A stretch of 64,000 nt of DNA. Source: Mytilus trossulus (taxonomy: Eukaryota > Mollusca > Bivalvia > Mytilida > Mytilidae). Made by a program: the position numbers and the translations under genes. Below are positions 47,385-57,585 of this stretch, piece by piece (the first letter of the stretch is position 1; every line of letters starts with the position of its first letter). The stretch is from positions 47,610,686 to 47,674,685 of the forward strand of contig NC_086378.1 of NCBI RefSeq assembly GCF_036588685.1, read 5' to 3'. The notes under the pieces are model-generated. The model was not told where the DNA came from. It worked only from the letters and a program-made list of their open reading frames with translations, and ran no database searches.

Positions 47385-47680
47385 AGGAAAATTCAAAAAG
47401 GAAAATCAAAAATCAAAAGGCAAAATCAAAAGTCCAAACACATCAAACGAATGGAGAACAACTGTCATATTCCTGACTTGGTACAGGCATTTTCTAATGT
47501 AGAAAAAGGTGGATTGAACCTGGTTTTATAGCTAGCTATACCTCTCACTTGTATGACAGTCGCATCAAATTCCATTACATTGTCAACGATGTATGAACAA
47601 AACAAACATACTCAAAGAGTAAAAATGTCAAAAATAGGGGTACAACAGTCAATATTGTGTTATCATCTGAATATCACTAT
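47385..47680 (+). mobile_element. Opposite-orientation partner of 47095-47345
   Basis: TCCTGACTTGGTACAGGCAT, AAAAGGTGGATTGAACCTGG and TATACCTCTCACTTGTATGA. Its GGTGGATTGAACCTG block is the reverse complement of the CAGGTTCAATCCACC block at 47275, so the two copies lie head to head. Confidence 0.65.
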
Positions 47681-48835
47681 AAAACAACAAATGTAACGAA
47701 GAATCACAAAAAGGCATACATCAAATTTAACATACTCATTTTGCTTTTCTTTTACCACTTAATTTATGTAAATAAAGTCTACCCGTAAAGGAAAGAATGT
47801 TTTCATTACTGGTGTAAAAATGCGTGTTAGAAATTCGTACAGGTGGTCCGAGATCACAATTGTCGTCCGTTGTTCACGAATATAGTCCCTAGTGTTAACA
47901 GTGGGTTACTTGCCATTTATTTTTATACCCCTTCCAAATTTATTTCTCCATGTTTTATGCCTCAAATTGTAAGTAGGGGGGTGAAATTATACTGTTAAAA
48001 AATTTGGTTCCAGAATTTTACAGGAAAGTAGTGATTTGGTCCGGCTGAAAAAAAGGTAAAAAATTAGAACTTCGGAAGCTGTCAAAAGATTTCAAGACAC
48101 CCTAAACACAAAATTGTTCATTTTTTGAGTTAGAGGTGATGAAGTTTTCTATAATTTTGATATAATTTGTCCCAAAAGTAGTACAACACACTGTAAAAAT
48201 TTCATTGAGAAAGCGCAGGTGGGATTTTTTGAATTTTCATTTATGTTATAAAAGAAATGCACTACGAATTAATTGTGGTCTCGGACCTAAGGTAGACATA
48301 AACATAATTTTGTCGTTCAAAGTATGACGGCATACATACATGCATCACTATAAAAACAACAAATGTAACGAAGAAGCACAAAAAGGCATACATCAAATTT
48401 AACATACTCATTTTGCTTTTCTTATACCACTTAATTTATCTAAATAAAGTATATCCGTAAATGATAGAAGGTTTTCATTGCTGGTGTAAAATTGCGCGTT
48501 TGAAATTCGCACAGGTAGACATAAAAATAATTTTGTCGTTCAAAGTATGAAGGCATACATACATGCATAGTCACGTAAAGTTAATATAACAAACAACAGA
48601 CTCAACAGTAAATGTAATAATAATAAATGAAATAATGTGTGGTTCAAGGTATAACGGGATACATACGCACAGTTTCACGTTAAATGTATAACATAAAAAA
48701 CAGACTTAACAGAAAAAGTATTATTATTGAATAAAATAATTTTGTCATTCATAGTATGTCAAGATCCATAAGTAAAAGTAATTTAAGTAAATGAAATAAT
48801 TTTGTCGTTCAAAGTATGAAGTTTTTATATAACCA
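47670..48835. repeat. Local duplication and short repeats
   Basis: The segment 47670-47850 (ATGTAACGAAGAATCACAAA, TTAACATACTCATTTTGCTT) is repeated at 48345-48520. A short unit with ATAATTTTGTCGTTCAAAGT recurs near 48305, 48525 and 48808, with degenerate copies at 48635 and 48740. There is no coding sequence. Confidence 0.7.
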
Positions 48836-48879
48836 CAGAGTCAATTCAAAAGAATATCTCAAAATGCGTGTGTTGCATT

Positions 48880-49035
48880 GTCGTTTGTTTTTTGTTGCAC
48901 TTCAGTGTTTCAGTTGTTTTGTTGTGTTCCTATTATAGTTGATGTGTATCCATCGTTTTGAGTTAGTAAGCTAACCCGGATTTGTTTTTTTTCTCAATCT
49001 GACTTTCGCACAGCGGTATACTACTGTAGGCTAGT
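48880..49035 (-). mobile_element. Family D end, reverse
   Basis: TGTTGTGTTCCTATTATAGT, GTTTTGAGTTAGTAAGC and GCGGTATACTACTGTAGGCT are a diverged reverse copy. Confidence 0.55.
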
Positions 49036-49239
49036 TGAATGTACTACAGATGTTGTGACAAAGATAAAAACTGAAAACTTTTTTGAGCGCGCGATATTGA
49101 ATCTTTAAAAGGGGAACAATCAGTATGTTGAATTATGATTCTTGTCTCTCAAATGTCTACGAAGAAGCACACAATCAAAATGCCAGTTTCTTATCAACCT
49201 CTGAATTTTACGTCTTTTTTTAATTACAAACAATGTCGA

Positions 49240-49575
49240 ATAATTACATTAGATGTAAGTTTCATTATAATACGTTATTCTGATTGGCTAACATGTTATT
49301 CCGTAAACAATTGCATCAGACAATAACATTTATCATGCATGATGACACGAGGTCCCACAAAAAAGTGCACAGGTGAATTAAATAAAACTGGATAAAAATC
49401 GTCTTTTCATGATTTTAGCTAAAAAAATGTAATTATAAGTATTGAATACTTCTTTTTGAAACTTTATAGGGTTGTAAAAGCGTTGACCGTGCTTCATACA
49501 AAATGTACTTCGGTCAACGCTTTTACCACCCAATAAATTTACAAAAAGAAGCATTCAATTCTTAAATATAAACAC
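49240..49575. mobile_element. Hairpin MITE, copy 2, upstream of the C1q gene
   Basis: Same layout as 8475-8835: TTATTCTGATTGGCTAAC, GAGGTCCCACAAAAAAGTGC, then arms GGTTGTAAAAGCGTTGACCG and CGGTCAACGCTTTTACCACC around 49495, ending AAAAAGAAGCATTCAATTCT. Its right edge is ~140 bp before the C1q TATA box, so it sits in the promoter-proximal region. Confidence 0.75.
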
Positions 49576-49715
49576 GTTATACATTGTAGTTGCATTGATT
49601 TCCAGGAAAGGTGGTTAAAAAACGACGTAAAAGTTCACCTTACCTTGCCATACTAACTGATAATTATATTGAAACATGATATAAAGATGCAGGGAGTGAT
49701 ATGCAACGCGTTACT

Positions 49716-49723
49716 TATATAAA
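49716..49723 (+). promoter_or_regulatory. TATA box of the C1q gene
   Basis: TATATAAA lies 47 bp before the chosen ATG at 49770. Transcription should start near 49747-49750, where TCAGTTCA resembles an initiator. This places the upstream in-frame methionine at 49701 outside the transcript. Confidence 0.7.
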
Positions 49724-49769
49724 CGTAGTAAATTTGAAACAACTCATCAGTTCAATTTCATCGTTAGAA

Positions 49770-51512
49770 ATGTATTTCGTAGTTATCTTTCTTGTATCAC
49801 TTGGAGGTATTTATTCAGAGGAGTGCAATAGTCCATCGATTATACGTAAGAAAGAATTTTCATTCATTCTTTCACTAGCTATTACTACATGTATAATTAC
49901 AACTTCATAGATGAATGTTTGATCTATTTTCTGTATTATGCAAACTAAGATATTAGTTAATTACTTACCTTTATTATCATTTTTATGGTGAATAAGTACT
50001 GAGTAATATTTTATGATTCATCATGCCAAAAAAATACCTCTTAAAAATAAAAAAATACCTCTTAAAAATGAAACTGAAAATTATTTAATTCTTTATAATG
50101 GTTTTCTATCATGCGTGATGCACATCTTACATAATTATGTTGGGTGTTTTTTTTGTAACGTTTAGGGCAGACGAAAACAGAAGTCGATTTTTTATCGAAG
50201 AGGCTGACAGCACTTCAAGGAAAATTGTCATCGTGTGAAGGTTAGTATATTTTTATTATTTTTTAATTCTTGCATTTGAAAATGTCAGATCTAAAGGTAT
50301 ATAAATATTCAAACATTTTATTGATTATAAGCAGCTCGTAAAGATTCAGTCCTTTTTTCAACATTTATCAATCGATGTAATATTCAAAAAGAAGTTACAA
50401 ACATTAGTTCTTTGAACATTTAAGATGAATGACTACATGCATGCTAAAATAACAAACATTATGCATTGTCTAATGTAAAGCAGACAGTTATACCATCGTT
50501 CACTGTAAAAAAATATAACAAAAAGTAAATGTACGAGAATCAGAAACCGGAAGAAAATCAAGACAAAATAAGTTTTAACTATAAAACTGTTCTAGCCGTA
50601 GAACTAACCAAACCTGTAAGGATTAGTATCTATTATACTCTTTTGACTTATTTATATATTTAAGACAAAAAAATAATACAACTGTTCTATGGATAGAACT
50701 TTCTTAATCAAATCTAGCCGTAAAAGTGACCAAATCAGTTCTAATCGTATAACTGGTCTAGTCGTAGACCTGTTCTTGTGGTAGAACTGTTCTAGCCGTA
50801 GAACTGACCAAAAATGTGGTCATCCATAGGTAGAACTGTCTAAAACTTTTCAAGGGTATATATGTTAGGATTAGTTCTAGGTAGACATGTCTATATCAGT
50901 TCTAGGTAGAACTGATCAAATCAGTTCTAGGTTAGAACTGTTCTAGCGAGAACTGTCTAAAAGGTGTCAGGATGGCAGTTCAACATACTGTCCTAGAACA
51001 GTTTTGAAAGAATTTGACGGATTTGATGAGAGGTAAGAAATGATCTCCACTGTAGTTGTATATTATACAAAACAGTTTCAACTCTATTTTCAGCGGAACC
51101 TCCTACTTCTGCATATACTGCCTTTACAGCTACATTGTCTACAAATGGTGCAACATTGTCAAAAGGAGAAATAGTCAAATACAGCCGAGTTATTACTAAT
51201 ATTGGAAATTGTTATGATTCCGCTACGGGTGTTTTTACTGTCAAAACGTCCGGTATTTACTCTGTGTCTGTTTCTATGATGACTCCCCCTGGTAAGCCAT
51301 CCCATCTTATTCTAACGAAAAATGGACAGAATTTGGTATGGCTATATACAGGAGGTCCCTATGATATGGCATCTCAGACAGTAAATGTGGCACTGAAAGG
51401 AGGAGATAAGCTTTCGGTTCGACAGAATACCGGGACTCAACTTTATGGAAACCAATTTTATAATCTGTTTACTGCAGCTTTGATAAAGCCGGGAACTTTT
51501 AAGAACAATTAA
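49770..51512 (+). CDS. Secreted C1q-domain protein, three exons
   Basis: Coding exons 49770-49845, 50166-50240 and 51094-51512 join in phase (76+75+419 nt) to give 189 residues. Donors are GTAAGA and GTTAGT; acceptors end GTTTAG and TTTCAG; both introns are phase 1. Exon 1 encodes the signal peptide MYFVVIFLVSLGGIYS, with likely cleavage before EEC. Exon 2 encodes a short charged, heptad-like helix (DFLSKRLTALQGKLSSCE) that probably drives trimerisation. Exon 3 encodes a complete C1q domain: AFTATLS, GEIVKYSRVITNIGNCYD, TGVFTVKTSGIYSVSVS, LILTKNGQ, GGDKLSV and FTAALI. There is no collagen region, as is usual for bivalve C1qDC proteins. These bind microbial or carbohydrate ligands in haemolymph; the ligand here is unknown. 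The start at 49770 is chosen because of the TATA box. Confidence 0.9.
50585..51010 (+). repeat. TAGAACTG/CAGTTCTA cluster in C1q intron 2
   Basis: The 8-mer TAGAACTG and its complement CAGTTCTA, plus one-mismatch forms, recur many times in both orientations over ~430 bp. Palindromic pairs such as AGAACTGTTCTAG occur several times, and a CTAGCCGTAGAACTGACC unit is repeated near 50590 and 50790. It is intronic and non-coding. It may be a decayed satellite or a cluster of binding sites. Confidence 0.75.
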
Positions 51513-51532
51513 ATTATGAGTGAATGCTATGT

Positions 51533-51538
51533 AATAAA
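51533..51538 (+). promoter_or_regulatory. Polyadenylation signal of the C1q gene
   Basis: AATAAA lies 21 bp after the stop codon, implying a very short 3' untranslated region of about 40 bp. Confidence 0.6.
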
Positions 51539-51739
51539 CATTAAATGCATATTTTGTTTTGTTAATAATATTTCTATTTCAACGATTGAACACTTTACAC
51601 ACGTCTAAGTTTCGTGCATTCTGCATTATTTGTTTAATGTTGGTTAAATAACGTATAATGATAAATATTTTATGCATGTCTATGGCGAAAGTATTCTATG
51701 TACCTTATACTTGAATAATATGTGTATATGCCTTTGTTT

Positions 51740-52035
51740 ATTCCTCACTGGCTATATGTACATAGGGGAGGGTTGAGACCTCACAAAGCATGTTTAAACC
51801 AGTCTCATTTAAGGCATGTCCAAAGTCGAGAACCTCTGGTATTTAGTACTATGTTTCTTTATTACTAGTAATTGTGGTTTCTTAACATCTTTTGGAGGTT
51901 AATATGACATCAATTTTTCTAACTTAGTCTACATTATTGCTTATGAGCTAGCTGAACTCCGCCTCCGGGTGATTAATTTTCTCTTGTTGACGTTCTAGTT
52001 ATATTGGTGGCATTGAGCGAGTTTTCTTTCCAACT
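51740..52035 (+). mobile_element. Diverged family A 3' end
   Basis: CACTGGCTATATGTACATAG, GGGAGGGTTGAGACCTCACA and GAGCTAGCTGAACTCCGCCT follow the order of 14520-14770 but are much diverged. Confidence 0.65.
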
Positions 52036-52429
52036 GATTTGTTACAAATAACTGGATGAATAAAGTAAATACTAGAAGGTGTTAGACAGAGCATCCTTAC
52101 TTTTTTAGAGCAGCTGAGAATATTTCCACTTTTTAAACTCAATTTTTCGCTCACCAGTAAAATATAATTATTGTCGGAACGGCTTTAGTAACAGAAAAAG
52201 GTAATGTTCTAAGCCCTTTTATCTTGTTTCTTAGTGAGTTTAAATGCATGTAGAAGTTGACATGGTTTAAACGCAGACCGTGAAGAAGACCCCGAATTGA
52301 AATGTTTCGTATGGATTTTGTTTTTATGTTTTTTCAACGCCCTGCGTTTGTGCTATTTCGTTGCTGCCAGTTTTTATTGTTGGAGGAAGCATAGTGTCCA
52401 GAGAACATCACCGACCTTCGACAGAACTG

Positions 52430-52705
52430 ACAATTTTTGTACCTGTCCCAAGTCAGGAGCCTCTGGCCTTTGTTAGTCTTGTATTATTTTTAATTTTAGT
52501 TTCTTGTGTACAATTTGGAGCTTAGTATGGCGTTCATTATCACTGAACTAGTATATATTTGTTTAGGGGACAGCTGAAGGACGCCTCCGGGTGCGGGAAT
52601 TTCTCGCTGCAGTGAAGACCTGTTAGTGACCTTCTGCTGTTATCTGTTCTATGTTCGGGTTGTTGTCTCTTTGTCACATTCCCCATTTCCATTCTTAATT
52701 TTAAT
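52430..52705 (+). mobile_element. Family A 3' end, well conserved
   Basis: GAGCCTCTGGCCTTTGTTAG, TATGGCGTTCATTATCACTG, GGACGCCTCCGGGTGCGGGA and CACATTCCCCATTTCCATTC match 14580-14820 almost base for base, so this copy is young. Confidence 0.85.
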
Positions 52706-52995
52706 CCAAGTCAATAAACTCATCATAGACACCAGGATTGAAATTTTATATTTACGCCAGACGTGCGTTTCGTCTACAAAAGACTCATCAGTGATGCTCG
52801 AATAAAAAATTGTAAAAAGGTCAAATTAAGTACGAAGTTGAAAAGCATTGAGGACTAATAATTCCTAAACGTTTTACCATATACAGCTAAGGTAATGTAT
52901 TCCTGAGGTAGAAAAGCCTTGGTATTTCATTGAGATTGGAGTCGAGTAGACCCACACGAACTCACAACCCCAGTGTTGAATTGCTAGTGATTACC
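52705..52995 (-). mobile_element. Family C repeat, reverse
   Basis: AAACTCATCATAGACACCAG, GACGTGCGTTTCGTCTACAA, GACTCATCAGTGATGCTCGA and GAGGTAGAAAAGCCTTGGTA. It is the reverse of 56375-56583. Confidence 0.8.
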
Positions 52996-53111
52996 GTGGT
53001 AACTACTTTTTTTCAGTATGTACCATCCTCATTATTCTATGTAGCAATAACTACTTATACCATTCGGCGACGTAAAGATACTTAATTAGTATTTGACATG
53101 TATACGTTGAA

Positions 53112-53700
53112 TTAAGGTTCATGTGGACCCTATGGCTAAAATGATCGTATTTTCACCTCAAAATTTACCCCGAGTACAGACAAACAGGCGCATCTATAAC
53201 AAATTTCAGGCATAGCATGCCCTAGATATATGAATTTAAAGTATGTTTTATGTTTAAGAAAAATAAAAACTCACCAGGATTTTGCCATGCACTTTTTTTC
53301 TTTCTCCAGAATGTGCCAAAATAAACTAAGTTGGGAAACAGGTTTGAGAACTTCCCCACAGGTAAAAATTATAGTGAGCATTTTCAATTGACATGGACAT
53401 TAGATGGACAATAGATACCTGACAATAATTGGTTATTCAAACTGTGTGCCTGAGTGGACCATATCAAGGTAAACTAAACTGTTTGTTAATTTTATCATCT
53501 TCTGCAGAGACGAAAAAAAGTGTACGGCAAAATCCTGTTAAGTTAAGAATTTTCTAAATCATACAATGCATTTGAATTCTATTTATCTAGGGCATCCTAT
53601 GCCTTAAAACTTTTCCAGATGCACAGGTTTGCCTGTACTTAGTGAAAATTTTGAGGTGAAAATACGGCCATTTTAGCCATAGGATCCACATGAACCTTAA
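53112..53700. mobile_element. MITE with TTAA ends and long inverted repeats
   Basis: The left end TTAAGGTTCATGTGGACCC continues CTATGGCTAAAATG, GTATTTTCACCTCAAAATTT. The right end is the reverse complement: AAATTTTGAGGTGAAAATAC, CATTTTAGCCATAGGATCC, ACATGAACCTTAA. Inverted repeats run at least 55 bp and, imperfectly, about 130 bp (GGCATAGCATGCCCTAGATA versus TATCTAGGGCATCCTATGCC). At 589 bp with no ORF it is a non-autonomous element. Confidence 0.85.
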
Positions 53701-53714
53701 GTTAGAGTGAATGG

Positions 53715-53835
53715 ATATAAGAATATGTGGTATGAGTGCCAATGAGACAACTCTCCATCCAAGTAACAATTCATAATTGTAAACCATTATAGGTCAAGGT
53801 TTAGCCTTCCACACGGAGCCTTGGCTCACACCACA
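53715..53835 (+). mobile_element. Family B repeat, well conserved
   Basis: GAATATGTGGTATGAGTGCC, AATGAGACAACTCTCCATCC, AAGTAACAATTCATAATTGT and ACGGAGCCTTGGCTCACACC are present. It directly abuts the MITE at 53112-53700. Confidence 0.8.
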
Positions 53836-53872
53836 TATATATATACATGTACATTTTGTACATGTATATATG
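53832..53872. repeat. AT-rich palindrome
   Basis: ATATATATACATGTAC and GTACATGTATATAT face each other across ATTTT. It could extrude as a hairpin. Confidence 0.6.
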
Positions 53873-54161
53873 TTTGTTTCTAAAAAAATCGTCATTCGAC
53901 AACACAACAGCCCTATTTAACAATATTAGAAATAGAATGACATGTTAGGCCGAAGGTTAGAATGAAAAAGATTCTGCAATAACGGAATAAAACAAATTCT
54001 CTGCCGACATTTAATATTCATATTTCTTTAAAAAGGAGCACCATAAAAACTAACTCTGTCATTAAAAATATCTTAATTTGAGTATTCTTTTTCTGTGGAC
54101 TAGAAATAATTTAAAATTAACAACAATAGCAGAATACAATAATATATGATTAATTGAGAAT

Positions 54162-55181
54162 CTATTTCCGGATTTTACTTTTGATCATTTCCCAATCGTG
54201 AATTAAAGCACTAGATGATGCAACACCATGAGTAGAGTACAACACTCCTATATTATTAGGTTTGTAGTCTGGAGAGAATCGACCCTCCATTTTTACTTTT
54301 ATGCCTAAGGTGGCTGCAACTATTCCTATATACACATCGTCTATAAATATAGGTTTTATGTATGGAAATGCTTCTTTCATTTTTGTTGCTACATCCATAG
54401 AAATCATCATAGAACCGCCACCTACATATTTAGGCCAATATACGCATGGATAGTCTTTGTACGGAACATACCATTTTGAGAGATTTGTTCGTTTCGGAAA
54501 AGCCTTTTCCCACATGTATCCAGCATAAAGACCTAACCCCTTACTGTTTTTCTGGTGGGATTTGATGTAAGTCAAAAGTTTCGGAATGTTGACTATGTAA
54601 TCGTCGTCCACGAAAAATGTGTATTGAGATTCCTTGCAATTATCCACGGCCCAATTAAATCCCATGATTGTCTTTACGGTATTATTTCTGTAAACGTCGA
54701 AAAAATCTTCCTGAATTATATCTTTGTATCGTCTGCTTTCAATCGCAATATACGATTTCATGAAATCCAAATGTCCTAGAATAAAAACGAGTCTGACAGA
54801 CGAAGGCAGATCCTTTCCCCACGTTGCACGAATACCTTCACGATGTCCTATGTTTGAAACATAGGATTTGACAACTATTAAAAGAAATGGGTCGGACACA
54901 GCTCCGTTAAGTTTACAAATTTTTGTCGGGACTATTAAATACTGATATGGGTGAGAATTGACGATTGCACTGTCATTATGATCTTGCCAAGAACTGAGAT
55001 TCTTGATATATATTTGAAGTCCTTCTTCCGGTGAAAGGGTAGGTTTTGGCGAAACTAGTGTAGCATTGTGGTTCTTGGATGTTTCACTGTGCAGTCCAAT
55101 ACAAAAGGTTATCACTATGACTATAATAGCCGCGGTAAATTTAATAAGCCATTTGCATGCACATACTGTCGAATAACGCAT
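54162..55181 (-). CDS. GT31 beta-1,3-glycosyltransferase (B3GALT/B3GNT-like)
   Basis: A 339-residue type II membrane enzyme encoded in one exon. Residues 1-13 are cytosolic, about 14-31 form the signal anchor (FTAAIIVIVITFCIGL), and a short stem follows. The catalytic domain begins around residue 97. It has the GT31 motifs in order: HREGIRATWG (113-122), VFILG (132-136), RYKDIIQEDFFDVYRNNTVK (151-170), FFVDDDYI with the metal- and UDP-binding DDD at 192-194, YVGGGSMMIS (252-261) and FIDDVYIG (279-286). The last motif usually reads EDVY; here the glutamate is aspartate. N-glycosylation sequons occur at NAT 39, NLS 61, NNT 166 and NLS 233. It should transfer galactose or N-acetylglucosamine in a beta-1,3 linkage in the Golgi; the acceptor cannot be told from sequence. 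The length is typical for the family. Confidence 0.9.
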   Translation of the reverse strand: MRYSTVCACKWLIKFTAAIIVIVITFCIGLHSETSKNHNATLVSPKPTLSPEEGLQIYIKNLSSWQDHNDSAIVNSHPYQYLIVPTKICKLNGAVSDPFLLIVVKSYVSNIGHREGIRATWGKDLPSSVRLVFILGHLDFMKSYIAIESRRYKDIIQEDFFDVYRNNTVKTIMGFNWAVDNCKESQYTFFVDDDYIVNIPKLLTYIKSHQKNSKGLGLYAGYMWEKAFPKRTNLSKWYVPYKDYPCVYWPKYVGGGSMMISMDVATKMKEAFPYIKPIFIDDVYIGIVAATLGIKVKMEGRFSPDYKPNNIGVLYSTHGVASSSALIHDWEMIKSKIRK

Positions 55182-55211
55182 ATCAAGCTAGACTTTTTCT
55201 GTTTGGTGTTT

Positions 55212-55855
55212 CTGAAAATATAATAAATACAATAGATAATGTACTGTATAATTAATTTCTATAAATACATTATAAAACTTCTATTTCAATGAATTTGATA
55301 ATTTTTTTAATAAGAAAATTAAAAAAAAAAATGTAAATGATATAAATTGAAAAAATGAATAAATAATATTAAAAAAATAAGCTTGTTAAGAACTTATTCG
55401 GGTGCAGGATTTTCTCGCTGTGCTGAAGACCCATTGGTGGCCTTTGGCTGTTTTCTTATCTTCAGTCGGGTTGTTATCTCTTTGACACATTCCCCATTTA
55501 CATTCTTAATTTTAGTCACAACTTAAATTACAATACCGATGTGTGAATCAGACAAAACATAAAATGAAACATATAAAGTGCAAAAAGTACTGTTTAACAC
55601 ACAGTTATCACAACAGATGAATCTAGTTAAAATTTCGTATCTTATTTGCGTGGGTTAAACAAAACTTTTCAATTTATACGTCTTAACAATTCCAATAGTT
55701 TTAATGTAAAAGTACAAAGCATATCATTAAATATATTTCTTGAATAAGAATAGTACTCACTTATCAATATCTTAGTTGAAAAGAGTACTAGTCTTAGAGT
55801 TGTCTTGAGACAATTTTTAACTGTAGTTTTGGGGGTTGTGACTAGCTCAGAATAA
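55212..55855 (-). other. Probable 5' untranslated exon and intron of the GT31 gene
   Basis: A splice acceptor (TATTATATTTTCAG on the minus strand) ends at 55212, about 30 bp before the ATG. Upstream, ATATTGATAAGTGAGTACTA gives a donor with GT at 55759-55760. A TATA box lies ~30 bp before the inferred start near 55850. The model is an untranslated exon 1 at about 55761-55855 and a ~549-bp intron at 55212-55760. All three signals are seen; their linkage is inferred. Confidence 0.4.
55385..55518 (+). mobile_element. Family A 3' end fragment in the GT31 5' intron
   Basis: GAAGACCCATTGGTGGCCTT, CGGGTTGTTATCTCTTTGAC and ACATTCCCCATTTACATTCT. It is antisense to the gene. Confidence 0.8.
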
Positions 55856-55876
55856 TAACAGTCTTATGTTAACGAC

Positions 55877-55884
55877 TTTTTATA
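55877..55884 (-). promoter_or_regulatory. Candidate TATA box of the GT31 gene
   Basis: TATAAAAA on the minus strand. It is supported only by its spacing to the inferred first exon and donor. Confidence 0.4.
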
Positions 55885-56077
55885 AAAGTGAGAGTGTAAG
55901 TAAAATGGCGTTTCCGGACATCACTTGTACAATTCCATATAATTAACATATGAAACTGAATACACATAATTTTTATAATACAAATATCTAAATATGTAAC
56001 AATCTTCATAAGTTGGCTATTTGTGTAACTACAAGAAACTGCAAGAAGAGGGTCGATATTCATTCACATTTCTATTT

Positions 56078-56205
56078 AGGGGCCAGCCGAGGTCCAACTC
56101 CGCAGGCGGAATTTTCTCTCTGCGTTTAGACCCATTGGTTGTTATCTCTCTTTAGTCTGATTGTTGTCTCATTGACATATTCCACATGTTCATTCTACAT
56201 TTATT
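56078..56205 (+). mobile_element. Family A 3' end fragment
   Basis: AGGGGCCAGCCGAGGTCCAA, GTTTAGACCCATTGGTTGTT and TTGTTGTCTCATTGACATAT are a diverged terminal block. Confidence 0.75.
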
Positions 56206-56207
56206 TA

Positions 56208-56585
56208 CAACCACTGGGTCGATGCCACTGCTGGTGGAGATTTATTTCCCCGAGGGTATCACAAGCCCAGTAGTCAGCACTATGTGTGCTGACATGAATT
56301 ATCATTGATATGGTTATATTCATAAATTTTAAAACTGTTTACAAAATTTTGATTTTTTTTTAAAACTAAGGCTTTTCTACCTCAGGCATAGATTACCTTA
56401 GCTGTATTTGGCATAACTTTTAGAGATTTTGGTCCGTAATGCTCCTCAACTTCGTACTTTATTTAGCCTTTTTAACTTTTTGGGATTCGAGCGTCACTGA
56501 TGAGTCTTTTGTAGATGAAACGCGCGTCTGTCGTTTATACAAAATTTAGCCCTGGTATTTATGATGAGTTTATTTCCATCATTCA
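56208..56585 (+). mobile_element. Family C repeat, long copy
   Basis: CACTGGGTCGATGCCACTGC, GGAGATTTATTTCCCCGAGG, CTTTTCTACCTCAGGCATAG, GAGCGTCACTGATGAGTCTT and GAAACGCGCGTCTG. This is the longest family C copy here. The 5' half (GGGTCGATGCCACTGCTGG) is absent from the other copies except for a degenerate match near 52950. Confidence 0.8.
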
Positions 56586-56589
56586 TCTT

Positions 56590-57580
56590 TTCACAATGCC
56601 ATACATGTCGTTGCTAATTTACAGTGTGCAAAGGTCTTACACGCTTAATTAATTCCATAATAGAACAGAAACAATACCATACTAATACAATTTATGATGT
56701 AAAATTATAAAATCTAATTAATTTGAACTTGTACATTTGAAGGTAAAACTATTAAATCTATGTAGTATAAACTTGTACATATAGAGTTAAACAACTACAA
56801 AAAATGTAAATACAAATTTAAGACAAACTTCTTTCCAAATATCGTCTAAACCAAAATCAACATTGAATGATCCTAGATATATAGTATGTAGTTTTAAACT
56901 GAAAGAACACATATGAGTTAAAAATAATGTATAATATTAAATCAGACTATCGAGTTGTTTTTGTTTTTGTTATTGTTTTGTTATTGTATGGCATGTTTAG
57001 TACTATAAGACCTATATTTCTTGGAAATCCGCATGATATAAGGACGATTTGTCCGAATAGCAATGTAAATTAAAGTATGCATCGCTAAAAAAAAAACGAG
57101 TTTCTTGAAGAGGTCATCAGTTTAAAAAAAAAACTGTATCTTTTGAGGGCTGATCAATTTTGATGTAAATCGACATTATACGATCTACGTGTATTATTAA
57201 GAATTCGAACTAATAGTACTAAAAAAAACTATTAAAGTCTTGGAACCAATACTGCATCTATCACAGAGGTCATCGTGTATATTTGAATGGCATAGATATA
57301 AAAGATGGAGCTGTTGGATGTATAAATACGCAGACAGGTTTGGTCTAACTGAAGACATCACTTAATATGCATCTAGTTAGGTAATTGGCTAACTATTTGA
57401 TAAGTCCGGAATTACTTGTAATTTGTAATAAGTTAATTGCAAATCAGCATATAATATAATGCTATTTAGCATCAACAACATATATAATATAGTAAGCGAC
57501 ATAATATAAATGAAAAGCAAAATAATAACAACAACAAAAAAAACAAAAAAACATATTAAACACAACAGTTAGTACCATAT
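56590..57580. other. No supported gene
   Basis: AT-rich DNA with several homopolymer A runs. No ORF or repeat was recognised. Confidence 0.45.
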
Positions 57581-57585
57581 ATAAT

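Noticed and set aside
49701..49769. Upstream methionine as the C1q start
   Set aside because: It lies upstream of the TATA box, and the added residues would bury the signal peptide.
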